Source of the DNA: an uncultured bacterium
GTDB taxonomy: Bacteria; Cyanobacteriota; Vampirovibrionia; Gastranaerophilales; Gastranaerophilaceae
DNA length: 59,161 nucleotides
Reading direction: 5' to 3'
NCBI GenBank assembly: GCA_902801985.1
Contig: CADCKD010000009.1
Span: forward strand, 1-59,161
This document shows, one piece after another, positions 16,958-26,461 of the stretch. The translations under genes and the position numbers were made by a program. The notes beneath the pieces were generated by a model, which worked only from the letters and a program-made list of their open reading frames with translations, did no database searches and was not told where the DNA came from. Each line of letters begins with the position of its first letter. The first letter of the stretch is position 1.

Positions 16958-19395
16958 GACTTGTTCTCCTTATTAGTTTTCATACGTCCCATAAAGAACT
17001 GGGATAACACTGTTACACCAAACAAAATCGCACCCATTTTACCAAAAATGTTAAACCACTTTTGGCTATTATATTTACTTTTGAACAAATTGAAAAACAT
17101 CTCATCAATAGGACAACCCTTTTGAATAAATTTTTCTTCTGATGTCGCTTTTCTGCCATTTGGTCTTATTATATGGTATGGTTTTGCGAAATTAAATTCA
17201 TCTCCGAAAATTTCATACATATCTTTTCTATATTTTTCAAGAGCCTTGAGAACAACAGAATCTTGGGTTTTATTTTTAGTAGTTTCATCAATTTTATCAT
17301 TGAACATCAAATTCATTACGCGTTTATAAAATTCACTATCATTAGAAAACTCAACCAACTCATTCAAATTATCTGAGTTCTTAGGATGCCTTAACATATA
17401 GAATTTTGTTGCATAATCAGATGTATGTCCTTCAAGCAACACACTTTTTGCCAATTTGGCTTCATCTGAATTTGCATCTTTACTTTTTGCAATTCTTCTA
17501 TATACATCTAACGTGTTCAATAATTGGTAGAATGAAGTTCTGACACCTTTTACACGATCTGTCAAATAAGATAATTGAATATTTTTTAAAGAACTCTTAT
17601 CACCCATTTTGTCATAACCCACTATACGTCTTGCAACAGTCGGCATATTTAGCTCTTTTAAAGAATCTCCGGCGGAATCAAAACTTTGGACTACATGCAT
17701 CTTGTATTGAGAAATATCTTCATTCATTAGCTTTTCACTATCGCCAAAATCAGTATCTAAATGCATATTAACAAGCTTGCCGGCTAACATTTTTACAACA
17801 TTTTCATAATGCTCATCATTCGACACTATACTTTCAATTTTTGATTGCAAAAGCTTAGAAACTAACTCTCTGTCATATCGTGATTTCTTTATCTCATCAG
17901 GCGTAATCCCAAAAATTTCCGGAAGCTCATCCGTAAAATTATTCCAGACATTGGCAAGTACTGTCTCAGGAGCCTGCGCAGCTTTTAGATATACATATTT
18001 ATCTAATACCTGACTACGAGCCTTCAAACCATTCAATACTTTTGATATATTTATAATTTTGTCAGATAACTCGGAATTCAATATTGCGGAATTTTTGGAT
18101 TTCAAAATTTTCTTAACTTCTGAATCAGCATTCGGGGAAGAAGGAGATAACATATTATCCAAAATAAATTCAATACGCTTTAAATTTGTTTTATCATTAT
18201 TGGAGTTATAAAGCTTTGAAGCATTACCCATTATTGTTTTTTGTATAGTTAGAAGATGCTGAGAAAAATCAGAAATACCATCTTTTAATAAACCATTTTT
18301 CTCGAATATTTCTGCCATTTTTTCAGATGGAACAAGAACATCTAATTCACCCTTTGAAAGACCTAGTTTTAAGAAGTTTTTCTTGAAAAGATTAGTTAAA
18401 TCCTGAACAGTATTTTTATCAACTGTATAAACATTAGTACTGCCAAATAAATTCTTCAAATCATAAAATATAGCCTTTGCAGTGCCATCATCAACACCTT
18501 CGGAAAGATTTGCACTTATCCTTTTTAGCATCTGTGAATTTACAGGTTTATCTTTATACTTAGCTAAAAGTTCACTCAGTGCATTTGAGTTTTCATCATA
18601 ATTATATTTAGAAATTTCTTCAGGGAAATTTGCTAAAAGTTCATTTGCCTTGACATTACGGGTATTATGTTGAATTTTTGCAATAGGTTTTTCTAAAATA
18701 TTACACAATAAAGCACTCATAATCGGGGTTGCAAAACCGGATGTTAACATCCACATAGTGTTGTTCTGGAGAGCAATTTTGCGCATTTTTTCCTGTATAA
18801 AATCTCTGCGGTTTTTCATATCTTTTGGAACACGCATTCTATCACCGATTTTGTTTATCTCCTCATCTGAGTATAAATCCCACGGTATAAATTGATGATC
18901 CTGAAATACCATTTTCTTTGTTCCGACATTATCTCTGTATTTTTGTCTGATATTAAACCCGTGGAGCATTTGCGCAGGTAGCTGAAGCGCCAATTTTGGC
19001 CATATATCCATTGCGGCAAAAAATGTTGCAAAACCGACAAATTCCATTATTTTTGTCTTTGGAGTAGCTCTTTTTGTTAATAGATATGTTGCTATCGCAA
19101 GACCACCCAGCTTCATCCCAAAATCATTCAATGTACCAAGTTCATGATCGTTTGCTTTGCCTTTTAGCGCATGCCTGAATGCACGTAAATTATATTTATA
19201 ATCCTTGAATAATTCGGCAGGGGTATCAAACACACTGTTTTTCACCAATTTTCCATTACCTGGTAATGGTTTTATGAATGTATGGTTTGTAAGTTCTTTT
19301 TTTACATCAAAATCATGACGCACTTTATCTGAATTGTACTGCTGAAGTGCGAAATTATTGCCATCTAGGTATGATTGAATTAAATTCGTTTTCAT
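16954..19395 (-). CDS. Large membrane protein of unknown function (813 aa)
   Basis: No family is recognised. Hydrophobic segments lie at about residues 90-110, 115-140 and 215-235, followed by a long mostly helical, Lys/Leu/Asn-rich middle, and a last membrane helix close to the C-terminus (K-M-G-A-I-L-F-G-V-T-V-L-S-Q-F-F). There is no classical signal peptide. It begins immediately after the stop of the 343-residue membrane protein and overlaps the GH13 gene by four bases, so the three form one operon. Its plan of clustered helices plus a long soluble part resembles the 343- and 433-residue proteins (19396-20427, 56794-58095), suggesting one lineage-specific family. Confidence 0.75.
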   Translation of the reverse strand: MKTNLIQSYLDGNNFALQQYNSDKVRHDFDVKKELTNHTFIKPLPGNGKLVKNSVFDTPAELFKDYKYNLRAFRHALKGKANDHELGTLNDFGMKLGGLAIATYLLTKRATPKTKIMEFVGFATFFAAMDIWPKLALQLPAQMLHGFNIRQKYRDNVGTKKMVFQDHQFIPWDLYSDEEINKIGDRMRVPKDMKNRRDFIQEKMRKIALQNNTMWMLTSGFATPIMSALLCNILEKPIAKIQHNTRNVKANELLANFPEEISKYNYDENSNALSELLAKYKDKPVNSQMLKRISANLSEGVDDGTAKAIFYDLKNLFGSTNVYTVDKNTVQDLTNLFKKNFLKLGLSKGELDVLVPSEKMAEIFEKNGLLKDGISDFSQHLLTIQKTIMGNASKLYNSNNDKTNLKRIEFILDNMLSPSSPNADSEVKKILKSKNSAILNSELSDKIINISKVLNGLKARSQVLDKYVYLKAAQAPETVLANVWNNFTDELPEIFGITPDEIKKSRYDRELVSKLLQSKIESIVSNDEHYENVVKMLAGKLVNMHLDTDFGDSEKLMNEDISQYKMHVVQSFDSAGDSLKELNMPTVARRIVGYDKMGDKSSLKNIQLSYLTDRVKGVRTSFYQLLNTLDVYRRIAKSKDANSDEAKLAKSVLLEGHTSDYATKFYMLRHPKNSDNLNELVEFSNDSEFYKRVMNLMFNDKIDETTKNKTQDSVVLKALEKYRKDMYEIFGDEFNFAKPYHIIRPNGRKATSEEKFIQKGCPIDEMFFNLFKSKYNSQKWFNIFGKMGAILFGVTVLSQFFMGRMKTNKENKS

Positions 19396-20427
19396 TTAAC
19401 TCACCACACTTTCTTTATTAGCATCAATTACATCAGATTCTTTTGTTTTAGATGGTTTACTTGTAATATGTAAAGTATTCAAAAGCCCAAGCAGAGTCGA
19501 AGCTGCTGCAACACCTATCAAAGTTTTTCCGGCATATTTTTCAATATTTTTCACCGCACCCGATGGAGAATATAATTCTTTTGCACTTTTTACAAAACTA
19601 CGACCAAAAATTTTCATAGATTTATAAAAATCAGGTGTCCAAAATTTTAAAGTTGCACCTTTAAAATAATCTTCCCAAGGCTTTTGAACAGCCATAGCAA
19701 CGCCCACAGCCGCCCACAAATAAGAAGAAATACTGCGAGCCAGATTAGATTTTACTAAAACTTCACGATACAAAGGTTTTACAGCCTGATCAGAATCATT
19801 TAAATTCTCTCCTAATCCATTTTTCTTAGCAATCTTATCATATTTTTCGTTTAGCGTTTTCTTATCTTTTGAATCTCCATATAATAAATCCCAACGTGTG
19901 AACTCTACACTCTCACCGACTTTATGATACTCATAACTTGTTAAATCAAAATCATTCGGATCTTCTTGGAGTATATGATTTACTTTTCTGTATGGTAATT
20001 GAGTATCAACACCTGTTGCCCATTTTACCGGATAATTTATAAAAGATTTTGACACTGACTTGAACAATGCATACAATAGAACACCCAATGCCATTTTGCT
20101 GCCGAGTTTTGAAGCTGCTTTTGCTTGCTCATGCGAAAAATGTTTGTTCGCATAATTGAAAACTCCCATCAAAGTCGCACTTCCTATAACATAAGGGACT
20201 GTACCCATAGTCAAAAATTCATAGAAATTTGAATTAATACTCCCCTTCATGCCGCGTGCAGGATAGACCGTAAAAGCCTTGGTAAATTTATCCAACGCAA
20301 TCCTTGAACGATTGGTAAGATTATTTTCAAGCAACACATCCTCTTCTTCTTTTGAAGGAAGTTTCTTCTCCGGTTCAGCTTCCTGATGCCTGAATGTTAT
20401 ATTACTTTTGTGAATCGGTAATATCAT
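19396..20427 (-). CDS. Membrane protein of unknown function with N-terminal I-T-F-R motif (343 aa)
   Basis: No family is recognised. The protein starts M-I-L-P-I-H-K-S-N-I-T-F-R-H and has no signal peptide. Hydrophobic segments lie at about residues 73-92, 108-128, 230-248 and 300-320, with a charged middle. A Shine-Dalgarno (GGAG) precedes the ATG. The next gene, encoding the 813-residue membrane protein, starts directly after the stop. The end is Lys/Ser/Asp-rich. With the GH13 enzyme it forms a three-gene operon, which could point to storage-glucan or envelope-glycan metabolism at a membrane, but that is guesswork. Confidence 0.72.
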   Translation of the reverse strand: MILPIHKSNITFRHQEAEPEKKLPSKEEEDVLLENNLTNRSRIALDKFTKAFTVYPARGMKGSINSNFYEFLTMGTVPYVIGSATLMGVFNYANKHFSHEQAKAASKLGSKMALGVLLYALFKSVSKSFINYPVKWATGVDTQLPYRKVNHILQEDPNDFDLTSYEYHKVGESVEFTRWDLLYGDSKDKKTLNEKYDKIAKKNGLGENLNDSDQAVKPLYREVLVKSNLARSISSYLWAAVGVAMAVQKPWEDYFKGATLKFWTPDFYKSMKIFGRSFVKSAKELYSPSGAVKNIEKYAGKTLIGVAAASTLLGLLNTLHITSKPSKTKESDVIDANKESVVS

Positions 20428-20518
20428 GAAAACTCCGCATTGTTAATAATATTAGAACGCATGTAAAAAAATATTTTGTTATTTGGTATATCTTTTTTTA
20501 CAAATTTTAATATATTTT

Positions 20519-21364
20519 TCAAATGTATAAATTGAAAAATATGACTGTGAAAACTCCCATCAATATACAATACCATGCAAAGATATTTAATGAAAATTTT
20601 GAGATAAATTTCATAAAATATTTTATGCACAAATATCCCACTATCGCAGAAACAATAGTTCCGACAGTAATAGATATCCAGTTGTAATTAAGCGCCTCAG
20701 CTACATCTATTTTTATCAACGGATATACCATTGATGCGCCGAGTATTATAGGAATACTTAATAAAAAAGAATATCTTGCCGCAGTTTCTCTGTTTAAACC
20801 GGCAAATAATCCCATTGCAATTGTCCACCCGGAACGGGAAAAACCGGGTAAAACAGCTAAACCTTGAGCTAAGCCAACTAAAACTGATTGTTTTAAATTT
20901 AACTTATCTGATTTATTATCACGTTTTTTAGATAGATATTCACTGAAGAATAGTACAAATCCGGTTACAATCAACAACCCGCCAACCAACGCAGGATGAT
21001 ACACAAGATGCTCCGCCACATCATTTAAAGGAAGCGCAAGAGCAATAGTTATTACTGTACCAAGAATTATATACAAGCCCAATTTTGCATTATGATTTGA
21101 AAAATCTTTATTTTTACAAGCAATAAATAAATCCCGTGCAATCTCATAAATTTCTTTTCTAAAAAATATAATAACTGCAATCAATGTTCCCAAATGGAGC
21201 ATTATATCGAAAAATATTTCTTCATTTGATTGCTGAACAATTTCAATTCCTTTGAATACCTTATAAAAATTTGAAGTAAAAACAAGGTGTGCAGAACTTG
21301 ATATCGGCAAAAACTCACTTAATCCCTGCACTATACCCATTAATATTGACTGTATAAATCCCAT
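20519..21364 (-). CDS. uppP: Undecaprenyl-diphosphatase UppP (BacA)
   Basis: UppP dephosphorylates undecaprenyl pyrophosphate at the membrane, recycling the carrier for peptidoglycan and LPS units. The 281-residue protein has the two family motifs: G-L-S-E-F-L-P-I-S-S-S-A-H-L near the N-terminus and P-G-F-S-R-S-G-W-T-I in the second half, with about eight membrane helices. A GGGAG Shine-Dalgarno precedes the ATG. It is the last gene of the run kdsD-kdsC-queD-uppP, 44 bases after queD. Confidence 0.96.
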   Translation of the reverse strand: MGFIQSILMGIVQGLSEFLPISSSAHLVFTSNFYKVFKGIEIVQQSNEEIFFDIMLHLGTLIAVIIFFRKEIYEIARDLFIACKNKDFSNHNAKLGLYIILGTVITIALALPLNDVAEHLVYHPALVGGLLIVTGFVLFFSEYLSKKRDNKSDKLNLKQSVLVGLAQGLAVLPGFSRSGWTIAMGLFAGLNRETAARYSFLLSIPIILGASMVYPLIKIDVAEALNYNWISITVGTIVSAIVGYLCIKYFMKFISKFSLNIFAWYCILMGVFTVIFFNLYI

Positions 21365-21408
21365 CTATATCTCCCTAATGACAATACATGCACTCAAGAT
21401 TAGCAAAA

Positions 21409-21771
21409 CTAATCTTCTTCATAATAAGAACAGCACGAAGTCTGCGTTTCCCACACAGAAATTTTACTCAATTGAAAAATTCTTTCTTTCAATTTTGAAT
21501 AAATATATGCTGCAATCATCTCACTTGAAGGGCTTTCACCTTTAAATTCAGGTAAATCATTCAAATCTCTATGATCCAAACCATCTAATACCGCATTTAA
21601 TTCACGCTTTAGAACTTTATAATCTATAAGAATATTACTCTTATCTAAAGATTCTCCTTTTACAAATGCTTCTACCATCCAATTATGTCCGTGCTGATTT
21701 TCGCAAGCACCATCATAATTCAACAAATGATGTGCGGCTGAAAAAAAAGCCTGTGTTTTTATTTCGTACAT
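21409..21771 (-). CDS. queD: 6-carboxy-5,6,7,8-tetrahydropterin synthase (QueD/PTPS family)
   Basis: QueD makes 6-carboxytetrahydropterin from 7,8-dihydroneopterin triphosphate in the queuosine/preQ1 pathway. The 120-residue protein carries the zinc histidines in S-A-A-H-H and H-G-H-N-W, the catalytic Cys in C-E-N-Q-H-G-H, the D-Y-K-V-L-K segment, and the closing E-T segment (V-W-E-T-Q-T-S). The other queuosine genes are not in the window, so another PTPS-family role is possible. GGGGAG precedes the ATG; it lies 14 bases after kdsC. Confidence 0.88.
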   Translation of the reverse strand: MYEIKTQAFFSAAHHLLNYDGACENQHGHNWMVEAFVKGESLDKSNILIDYKVLKRELNAVLDGLDHRDLNDLPEFKGESPSSEMIAAYIYSKLKERIFQLSKISVWETQTSCCSYYEED

Positions 21772-21785
21772 ATTGCTCCCCTTTA

Positions 21786-22277
21786 TTACCGTTCACAAGA
21801 ATTATATATATAATCGCATAAATCTCTTACTGCACCTTTTCCGCCTTCTTTTGACGAGATAAAGTTGCATATATTTTTTACCCTATCAACTGCATCTGCA
21901 GGACAAGCAGAGATTGCGACTTTTTCAAGAATAGGAATATCGGGCTCATCATCACCCATATATGCTACTTGAGAGTAATCAAGTTCATACTTTTCCATAA
22001 TACCTTCCAGTATTGGAAGTTTATTTTTGACACCCTGAAAAACTTCACTAAATCGTAAATCTTCAGCACGTCTATCAACGGTACCATTTCTACGACCTGT
22101 TATAACGGCTGTTAAAAAACCGCTTTTTACCATCTTTGCTAGGCCATGACCGTCTTTTGCATTAAATGTTTTATATTCTATACCGTTTTCATCATAAGTT
22201 ATACTGCCATCGGTCATAACACCGTCTACATCAAAGGCTAAAAGTCTGATTTTTGAAGCTTTCTCTTTCAAATCCAT
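21786..22277 (-). CDS. kdsC: 3-deoxy-D-manno-octulosonate 8-phosphate phosphatase KdsC
   Basis: KdsC hydrolyses Kdo-8-phosphate to Kdo for the LPS inner core. The 163-residue protein is a HAD-type C0 phosphatase without a cap: F-D-V-D-G-V-M-T-D-G (nucleophile Asp16, acid Asp18), I-T-G-R-R in motif II, K in V-K-N-K-L, and M-G-D-D-E-P-D in motif IV. The start overlaps the kdsD stop by one base (TAATG), so it is translationally coupled to the gene for an earlier step of the same pathway. This indicates a diderm envelope with Kdo-containing LPS. Confidence 0.95.
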   Translation of the reverse strand: MDLKEKASKIRLLAFDVDGVMTDGSITYDENGIEYKTFNAKDGHGLAKMVKSGFLTAVITGRRNGTVDRRAEDLRFSEVFQGVKNKLPILEGIMEKYELDYSQVAYMGDDEPDIPILEKVAISACPADAVDRVKNICNFISSKEGGKGAVRDLCDYIYNSCER

Positions 22278-23254
22278 TACGCAACACCTGCTCTTAATAA
22301 ATCGTGAACATGAATAACACCTACAGGATAATTATCTTCATCAACAACCGCTAATGCCGTAATTGAATATTTTTCCATCAAATTCAGTGCAGAAGCAGCA
22401 TAAGAATCAGATGTTATTCTTTTAGGATTTACCGTCATAACATCCTTTACACTCAACGATGAAGTATCGGAATATTTAATTATAGTTCTTCTGATATCAC
22501 CATCTGTTAGAACTCCGACAAGACGCTTGTCAGATCCCAAAATCATGGACATACCCAATTTGTAATCAGAAATAGTTTTTATAACATCTTGGAAGCTGTC
22601 ATCCTCACTGACTAATGGCATCTTTTCTCCTGTTATCATCAAATCTCTGACCTTGTATGTCAAACCTTTACCAAGTTTTCCGGACGGATGGAACATTAAA
22701 AAGTCTTCTTTCGTAAAGCCTTTTTTCTCCATAAGACAAACCGCCAGAGCATCGCCCATTGCTAGTGTAGCAGTAGTACTGGCTGTTGGAGCTTTACCCA
22801 AAGTATCTGCCTCCCTTTCAACGGATATATCCAAAACAACTTCACTTGTTCTCGCCAAAGTAGAATTTAAATTGCCGGTCATACCAATCATAGGGCAGCC
22901 GAAACGTTTTATTAACGGCAAAAGATTTAGCAATTCTTGAGTTTCACCGCTATTTGAAATAGCTATAATGACATCATTTCTTGTAATTACCCCTGAATCA
23001 CCGTGAGTACTTTCTGCCGGATGCAAAAAATACGCAGGAGTACCGGTAGAAGACATCGTAGCCGCAATCTTTTTACCAATTAGACCTGATTTACCCATGC
23101 CTGTGACGATTACACGGCCTTTGCAATTATACAAAATATCAATTGCCTTATCGAATTCTTCACCGATATTATCTTTCAATCTCAAAATAGATTTTGCTTC
23201 TATATCTAAAACTTCTTTTGCTGATTCAATAATACGTGATAAAGTCATTTCCAT
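22277..23254 (-). CDS. kdsD: D-arabinose-5-phosphate isomerase KdsD (KpsF/GutQ family)
   Basis: KdsD converts ribulose-5-phosphate to arabinose-5-phosphate, the first step towards Kdo. The 325-residue protein has an N-terminal SIS domain with G-M-G-K-S-G-L-I-G-K-K-I-A-A-T and S-T-H-G-D-S-G-V-I, followed by two CBS domains (about residues 205-325) ending H-V-H-D-L-L-R-A-G. The Shine-Dalgarno AGGG lies 5-6 bases before the ATG; a second ATG two codons later is possible. It is the first gene of the kdsD-kdsC-queD-uppP run. Confidence 0.95.
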   Translation of the reverse strand: MEMTLSRIIESAKEVLDIEAKSILRLKDNIGEEFDKAIDILYNCKGRVIVTGMGKSGLIGKKIAATMSSTGTPAYFLHPAESTHGDSGVITRNDVIIAISNSGETQELLNLLPLIKRFGCPMIGMTGNLNSTLARTSEVVLDISVEREADTLGKAPTASTTATLAMGDALAVCLMEKKGFTKEDFLMFHPSGKLGKGLTYKVRDLMITGEKMPLVSEDDSFQDVIKTISDYKLGMSMILGSDKRLVGVLTDGDIRRTIIKYSDTSSLSVKDVMTVNPKRITSDSYAASALNLMEKYSITALAVVDEDNYPVGVIHVHDLLRAGVA

Positions 23255-23371
23255 ATATCCCTGCCTTTAATTTGTAACAGATGCACAAAACTTGTTACAA
23301 AAGAATTATACAATAAATATCCAAAAAACTCATTCTCTTTACAAATATTTAAGATGTCATGCCGACAAATT

Positions 23372-24319
23372 TTACGATTTTTGCGCACGATTTGTAGAAA
23401 GATTATAGTGTTTTGCCAGTGTTCGAGCAGTTCTATAAGATACATGGAGTTTTTTAGAAAGCTCAACATAAGTTTTACTGTTATTTATTGCCTCAGCTAC
23501 TTCCGCTTTTGAAACAGGATATCTCTTTTTGGGAATGTTAATACCGTTATCTTTTAACACTTTTATAACATTTGCCTTATTAACAGAATACGCTTTTACA
23601 ATATCACTGATATTCATACCTTTTTCTATACAGGCCATTAATTCTTGCTTTGTAATTTCGTTTGTTATTCCCTTCATTGATTGGGTTTTCAGACCGTGAT
23701 TTTCCAATTTTTTCTTAATATATTGAGGAGAAACCTGATATTTTTTCCCGAGATCCTCTAAAGTAAAACCTTGTTTTAAATACATTTTTAATTCACTTAA
23801 AGGAATACGATCCACCTTGGCTTGAGTAACTTTCTTACCATATTTTTTAATCAAAGGAGTCAAAGCACCGGGATCGTCAATATTTAAAGCCTTTGCTATT
23901 TCTTTTTGAGACAATCCCATATCTATCAATGCGCACAATTCTGCTTCATCAATTTGTGCCAATGATTTTGCCTGTTTGGTCATTAGACCAAATCGTTTTA
24001 ATAAGCTGCGAACTGTGCTTATTCCTACGCCCAAAATTTTTCCGACCTGACTTAAAGACTTACCTTCATTAATTAAAGTTTCGACTTGACCACGGTCAAA
24101 TTTGTCATAATCCAACTGAACCGAACTTATAGCTGAATTTATGCCATTCTTTTTACAATATTTAAAAGCAGTAGCCTTTGAAATGCCCATAACCTCAGCA
24201 ATTTGTCTGTAACTAAGTCCCTTACTTGTCAGTTCTTCAAGCTTTTTAGGATCTACATAAATTGGTTTTGCTTGAAAATTAGGGGCAGATGCATATTGAT
24301 ATGATGAGTTTATAAACAT
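23372..24319 (-). CDS. Protein of six tandem helix-turn-helix units with N-terminal N-F-Q-A motif
   Basis: After an N-terminal tail containing A-P-N-F-Q-A-K-P (residues 12-19), the 315 residues are built almost wholly from six HTH units at about 24-60, 75-111, 124-161, 173-210, 223-260 and 271-306, spaced about 49 residues apart. Each reads roughly E-L-x-x-x-I-x-x-G-x-[ST]-x-x-x-[IL]-[AG]-K-x-x-x-V-[ST], then a recognition helix and a conserved K-x-x-G-[IL]. The units resemble resolvase/MerR-like or sigma-region-4-type HTH folds. No catalytic or sensor domain is visible. A modular DNA-binding protein that reads a long site is the simplest idea. A Shine-Dalgarno (AAAAGGAAG) precedes the ATG. 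Confidence 0.85.
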   Translation of the reverse strand: MFINSSYQYASAPNFQAKPIYVDPKKLEELTSKGLSYRQIAEVMGISKATAFKYCKKNGINSAISSVQLDYDKFDRGQVETLINEGKSLSQVGKILGVGISTVRSLLKRFGLMTKQAKSLAQIDEAELCALIDMGLSQKEIAKALNIDDPGALTPLIKKYGKKVTQAKVDRIPLSELKMYLKQGFTLEDLGKKYQVSPQYIKKKLENHGLKTQSMKGITNEITKQELMACIEKGMNISDIVKAYSVNKANVIKVLKDNGINIPKKRYPVSKAEVAEAINNSKTYVELSKKLHVSYRTARTLAKHYNLSTNRAQKS

Positions 24320-24382
24320 TTACGACTTCCTTTTCTATACCTAAAAACCGTAAAAAATTTTTTTGCCATCATAAAATATTTT

Positions 24383-26320
24383 TTAAGAACAACCTGAGTA
24401 CCCACAATTTGGACAAATAAAGCAGCCTTCTGCCATGTGTATAGATGTTCCGCACTCAGGGCATTTTACCTCTTTTATTTCTCCTGTCGGGTTGTATTCT
24501 TCTGCTTCCGGTTGTTGTTCCGGCTGTTTTTGCTCCTGCAAATTCATAGGTTGAAAACTTCTTGAATTATTTCTATATACTGTAATTCCTTTCAATTTAT
24601 TTTTATAGGCAAGGATATAAGTTTCTTTTATGTCTTCCCTTGTCGCAGATTCAACAAAATTTACCGTTTTTGACACCGCATTATCAGTGTGCATTTGAAA
24701 TGCAGCTTGCATCTTTACATGCCAATACGGTGTAATATCATGAGCAGTTACAAAAACTTCTTTTGTATGAGTGTCCACAGAAAGGACATGCGCAACAGAA
24801 CCATCTTTTGAGATTTCTTTCATAAGATCTTCACCATACAACCCGTTTGTAATCATATAATTTTTAAATATCGGATTTATCTCCAGCATTTCGGTATTAT
24901 CAAGAATTAACCTTGAGAATACCAGCCCGAATAACGGCTCAATACCGCATGAAGCTCCTGCAATCATAGATATGGTTCCTGTCGGAGCAATACATGTTGT
25001 TGTCGCATTGCGTAAGCCATATTTTTCAACTTGAGAATCCAATTCTGACCACTGCTCAAGAGAAATTTTACCAAAAGAATTCTCTTTATATTTTGAACTG
25101 AAATAATTTTTACCCTCATAAATACTTCCGCTAAAATTGGCAAAACGTCCCCTTTCTTGAGATAATTTCACAGACTCTCGTTTTGATACATAATCAATAA
25201 ATTCCATAACCTGCCCTGCAAGATTGACACCATCTTGGGATGAATACGAAATTTCAAGTTTCATGAGCATATCTGCCCAGCCCATAATTCCTAAACCTAT
25301 TTTGCGGTTAGACTTTACCATTTTTTCTATTTGAGACAAAGGATAATGATTTATATCAATTACGTTATCAAGAAAATGAATTGCAAGTTTGACAGTATTT
25401 TCTAAAAGACTCCAATTAATCTTTTTATCTTGAACCATTAATCCTAAATTTATAGAACCCAAATTACACGCTTCATAAGGCAAAAGAGGGACTTCGCCGC
25501 ATGGGTTTGTTGATTCAATCTGTCCTATTTGCGGTGTCGGATTATCTTCATTCATTCTATCGATAAATATTATCCCCGGTTCACCGTTTGACCACGCCCT
25601 ATCGACAATTTTATCAAATACAAATTTTGCACTCAGCTTATGATGAATACTCCCATCCTGAGGATTTATTAAATCATAATCCTCATTATTAAAGTATGCT
25701 TCCATAAATTTATCGGTCAAAGCAACAGAGATATTGAAATTATTCAATGAAGTATTATCTGATTTGCAATCAATAAATTCTAAAATATCAGGGTGATCAA
25801 CTCGTAATATACCCATATTTGCTCCGCGTCTTGTTCCACCCTGCTTAACAGCTTCAGTTGCGGCATTAAAGACATTCATAAATGATACAGGGCCTGATGA
25901 AACACCCATTGTAGAACGCACTACACTATTTTTAGGCCTTAATCTTGAAAAGGAAAAACCCGTTCCCCCTCCAGACTGGTGAATAAGTGCGGTATTTTTA
26001 ATCGTTTCAAATATCCCTTCCAATGTATCTTCCACAGGCAAAACAAAACAAGCGGCAAGCTGCCCGAGTTCTCTGCCGGCATTCATAAGTGTCGGAGAAT
26101 TTGGCATAAAATACAGATTTGTCATAGCTGCATAAAAAGCATCCGACAATTTCTTAACTTCATCCGGACTTTTACCATAAGATAAATCTCCTTGAGCAAT
26201 AGTTTCTGCTACTCTTTTAAACATATCCTCGGGAGTTTCGGTACAAACACCGTTTTTATCACGTTTCAAATATCTTTTTTCAAGTACTCTGATAGAATTC
26301 TCTGTTAAATTTAGTGTCAA
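24383..26320 (-). CDS. nrdJ: Adenosylcobalamin-dependent (class II) ribonucleotide reductase
   Basis: The enzyme reduces ribonucleotides to deoxyribonucleotides with a B12-derived radical and needs no oxygen. The 645-residue protein has the N-terminal redox Cys in L-A-A-C-F-V-L-P, the finger loop with N-P-C-G-E and [10 protein letters not shown], and [11 protein letters not shown]. The C-terminus is a zinc ribbon with C-x-x-C pairs ending G-Y-S-G-C-S, probably the reductant tail. The start is TTG at 26320, chosen because GGAGG (26327-26331) is well placed and no in-frame ATG or GTG fits. I see no cobalamin riboswitch in the 141-bp upstream gap, shared with htpX. Confidence 0.94.
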   Translation of the reverse strand: MTLNLTENSIRVLEKRYLKRDKNGVCTETPEDMFKRVAETIAQGDLSYGKSPDEVKKLSDAFYAAMTNLYFMPNSPTLMNAGRELGQLAACFVLPVEDTLEGIFETIKNTALIHQSGGGTGFSFSRLRPKNSVVRSTMGVSSGPVSFMNVFNAATEAVKQGGTRRGANMGILRVDHPDILEFIDCKSDNTSLNNFNISVALTDKFMEAYFNNEDYDLINPQDGSIHHKLSAKFVFDKIVDRAWSNGEPGIIFIDRMNEDNPTPQIGQIESTNPCGEVPLLPYEACNLGSINLGLMVQDKKINWSLLENTVKLAIHFLDNVIDINHYPLSQIEKMVKSNRKIGLGIMGWADMLMKLEISYSSQDGVNLAGQVMEFIDYVSKRESVKLSQERGRFANFSGSIYEGKNYFSSKYKENSFGKISLEQWSELDSQVEKYGLRNATTTCIAPTGTISMIAGASCGIEPLFGLVFSRLILDNTEMLEINPIFKNYMITNGLYGEDLMKEISKDGSVAHVLSVDTHTKEVFVTAHDITPYWHVKMQAAFQMHTDNAVSKTVNFVESATREDIKETYILAYKNKLKGITVYRNNSRSFQPMNLQEQKQPEQQPEAEEYNPTGEIKEVKCPECGTSIHMAEGCFICPNCGYSGCS

Positions 26321-26408
26321 ATCACACCTCCGAAACCATAATAATATACACTTACATGACTAATTTTTTATATTTTACTATATACAAAAAAAATAATGAA
26401 TTTTTCTA

Positions 26409-26437
26409 TTGTAAACATAAAAAAAATTTGCTAAAAT
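26409..26437 (+). promoter_or_regulatory. Promoter of htpX
   Basis: TTGTAA (26409-26414), a 17-base spacer and TAAAAT (26432-26437) lie 24 bases before the htpX ATG, with CGAGGAG between as Shine-Dalgarno. I see no heat-shock (CIRCE or sigma32) element. Confidence 0.55.
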
Positions 26438-26461
26438 TTTACAAACGAGGAGAACTATATT

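Noticed and set aside
20424-20630. A 68-codon minus-strand frame between uppP and the 343-residue gene
   Set aside because: It overlaps the end of uppP by more than 100 bases and the next gene start, and it lacks a ribosome site.
26321-26461. A cobalamin riboswitch before the class II reductase
   Set aside because: The gap is only 141 bp, A+T-rich and shared with the htpX promoter; no B12-box-like or multi-stem structure is visible.
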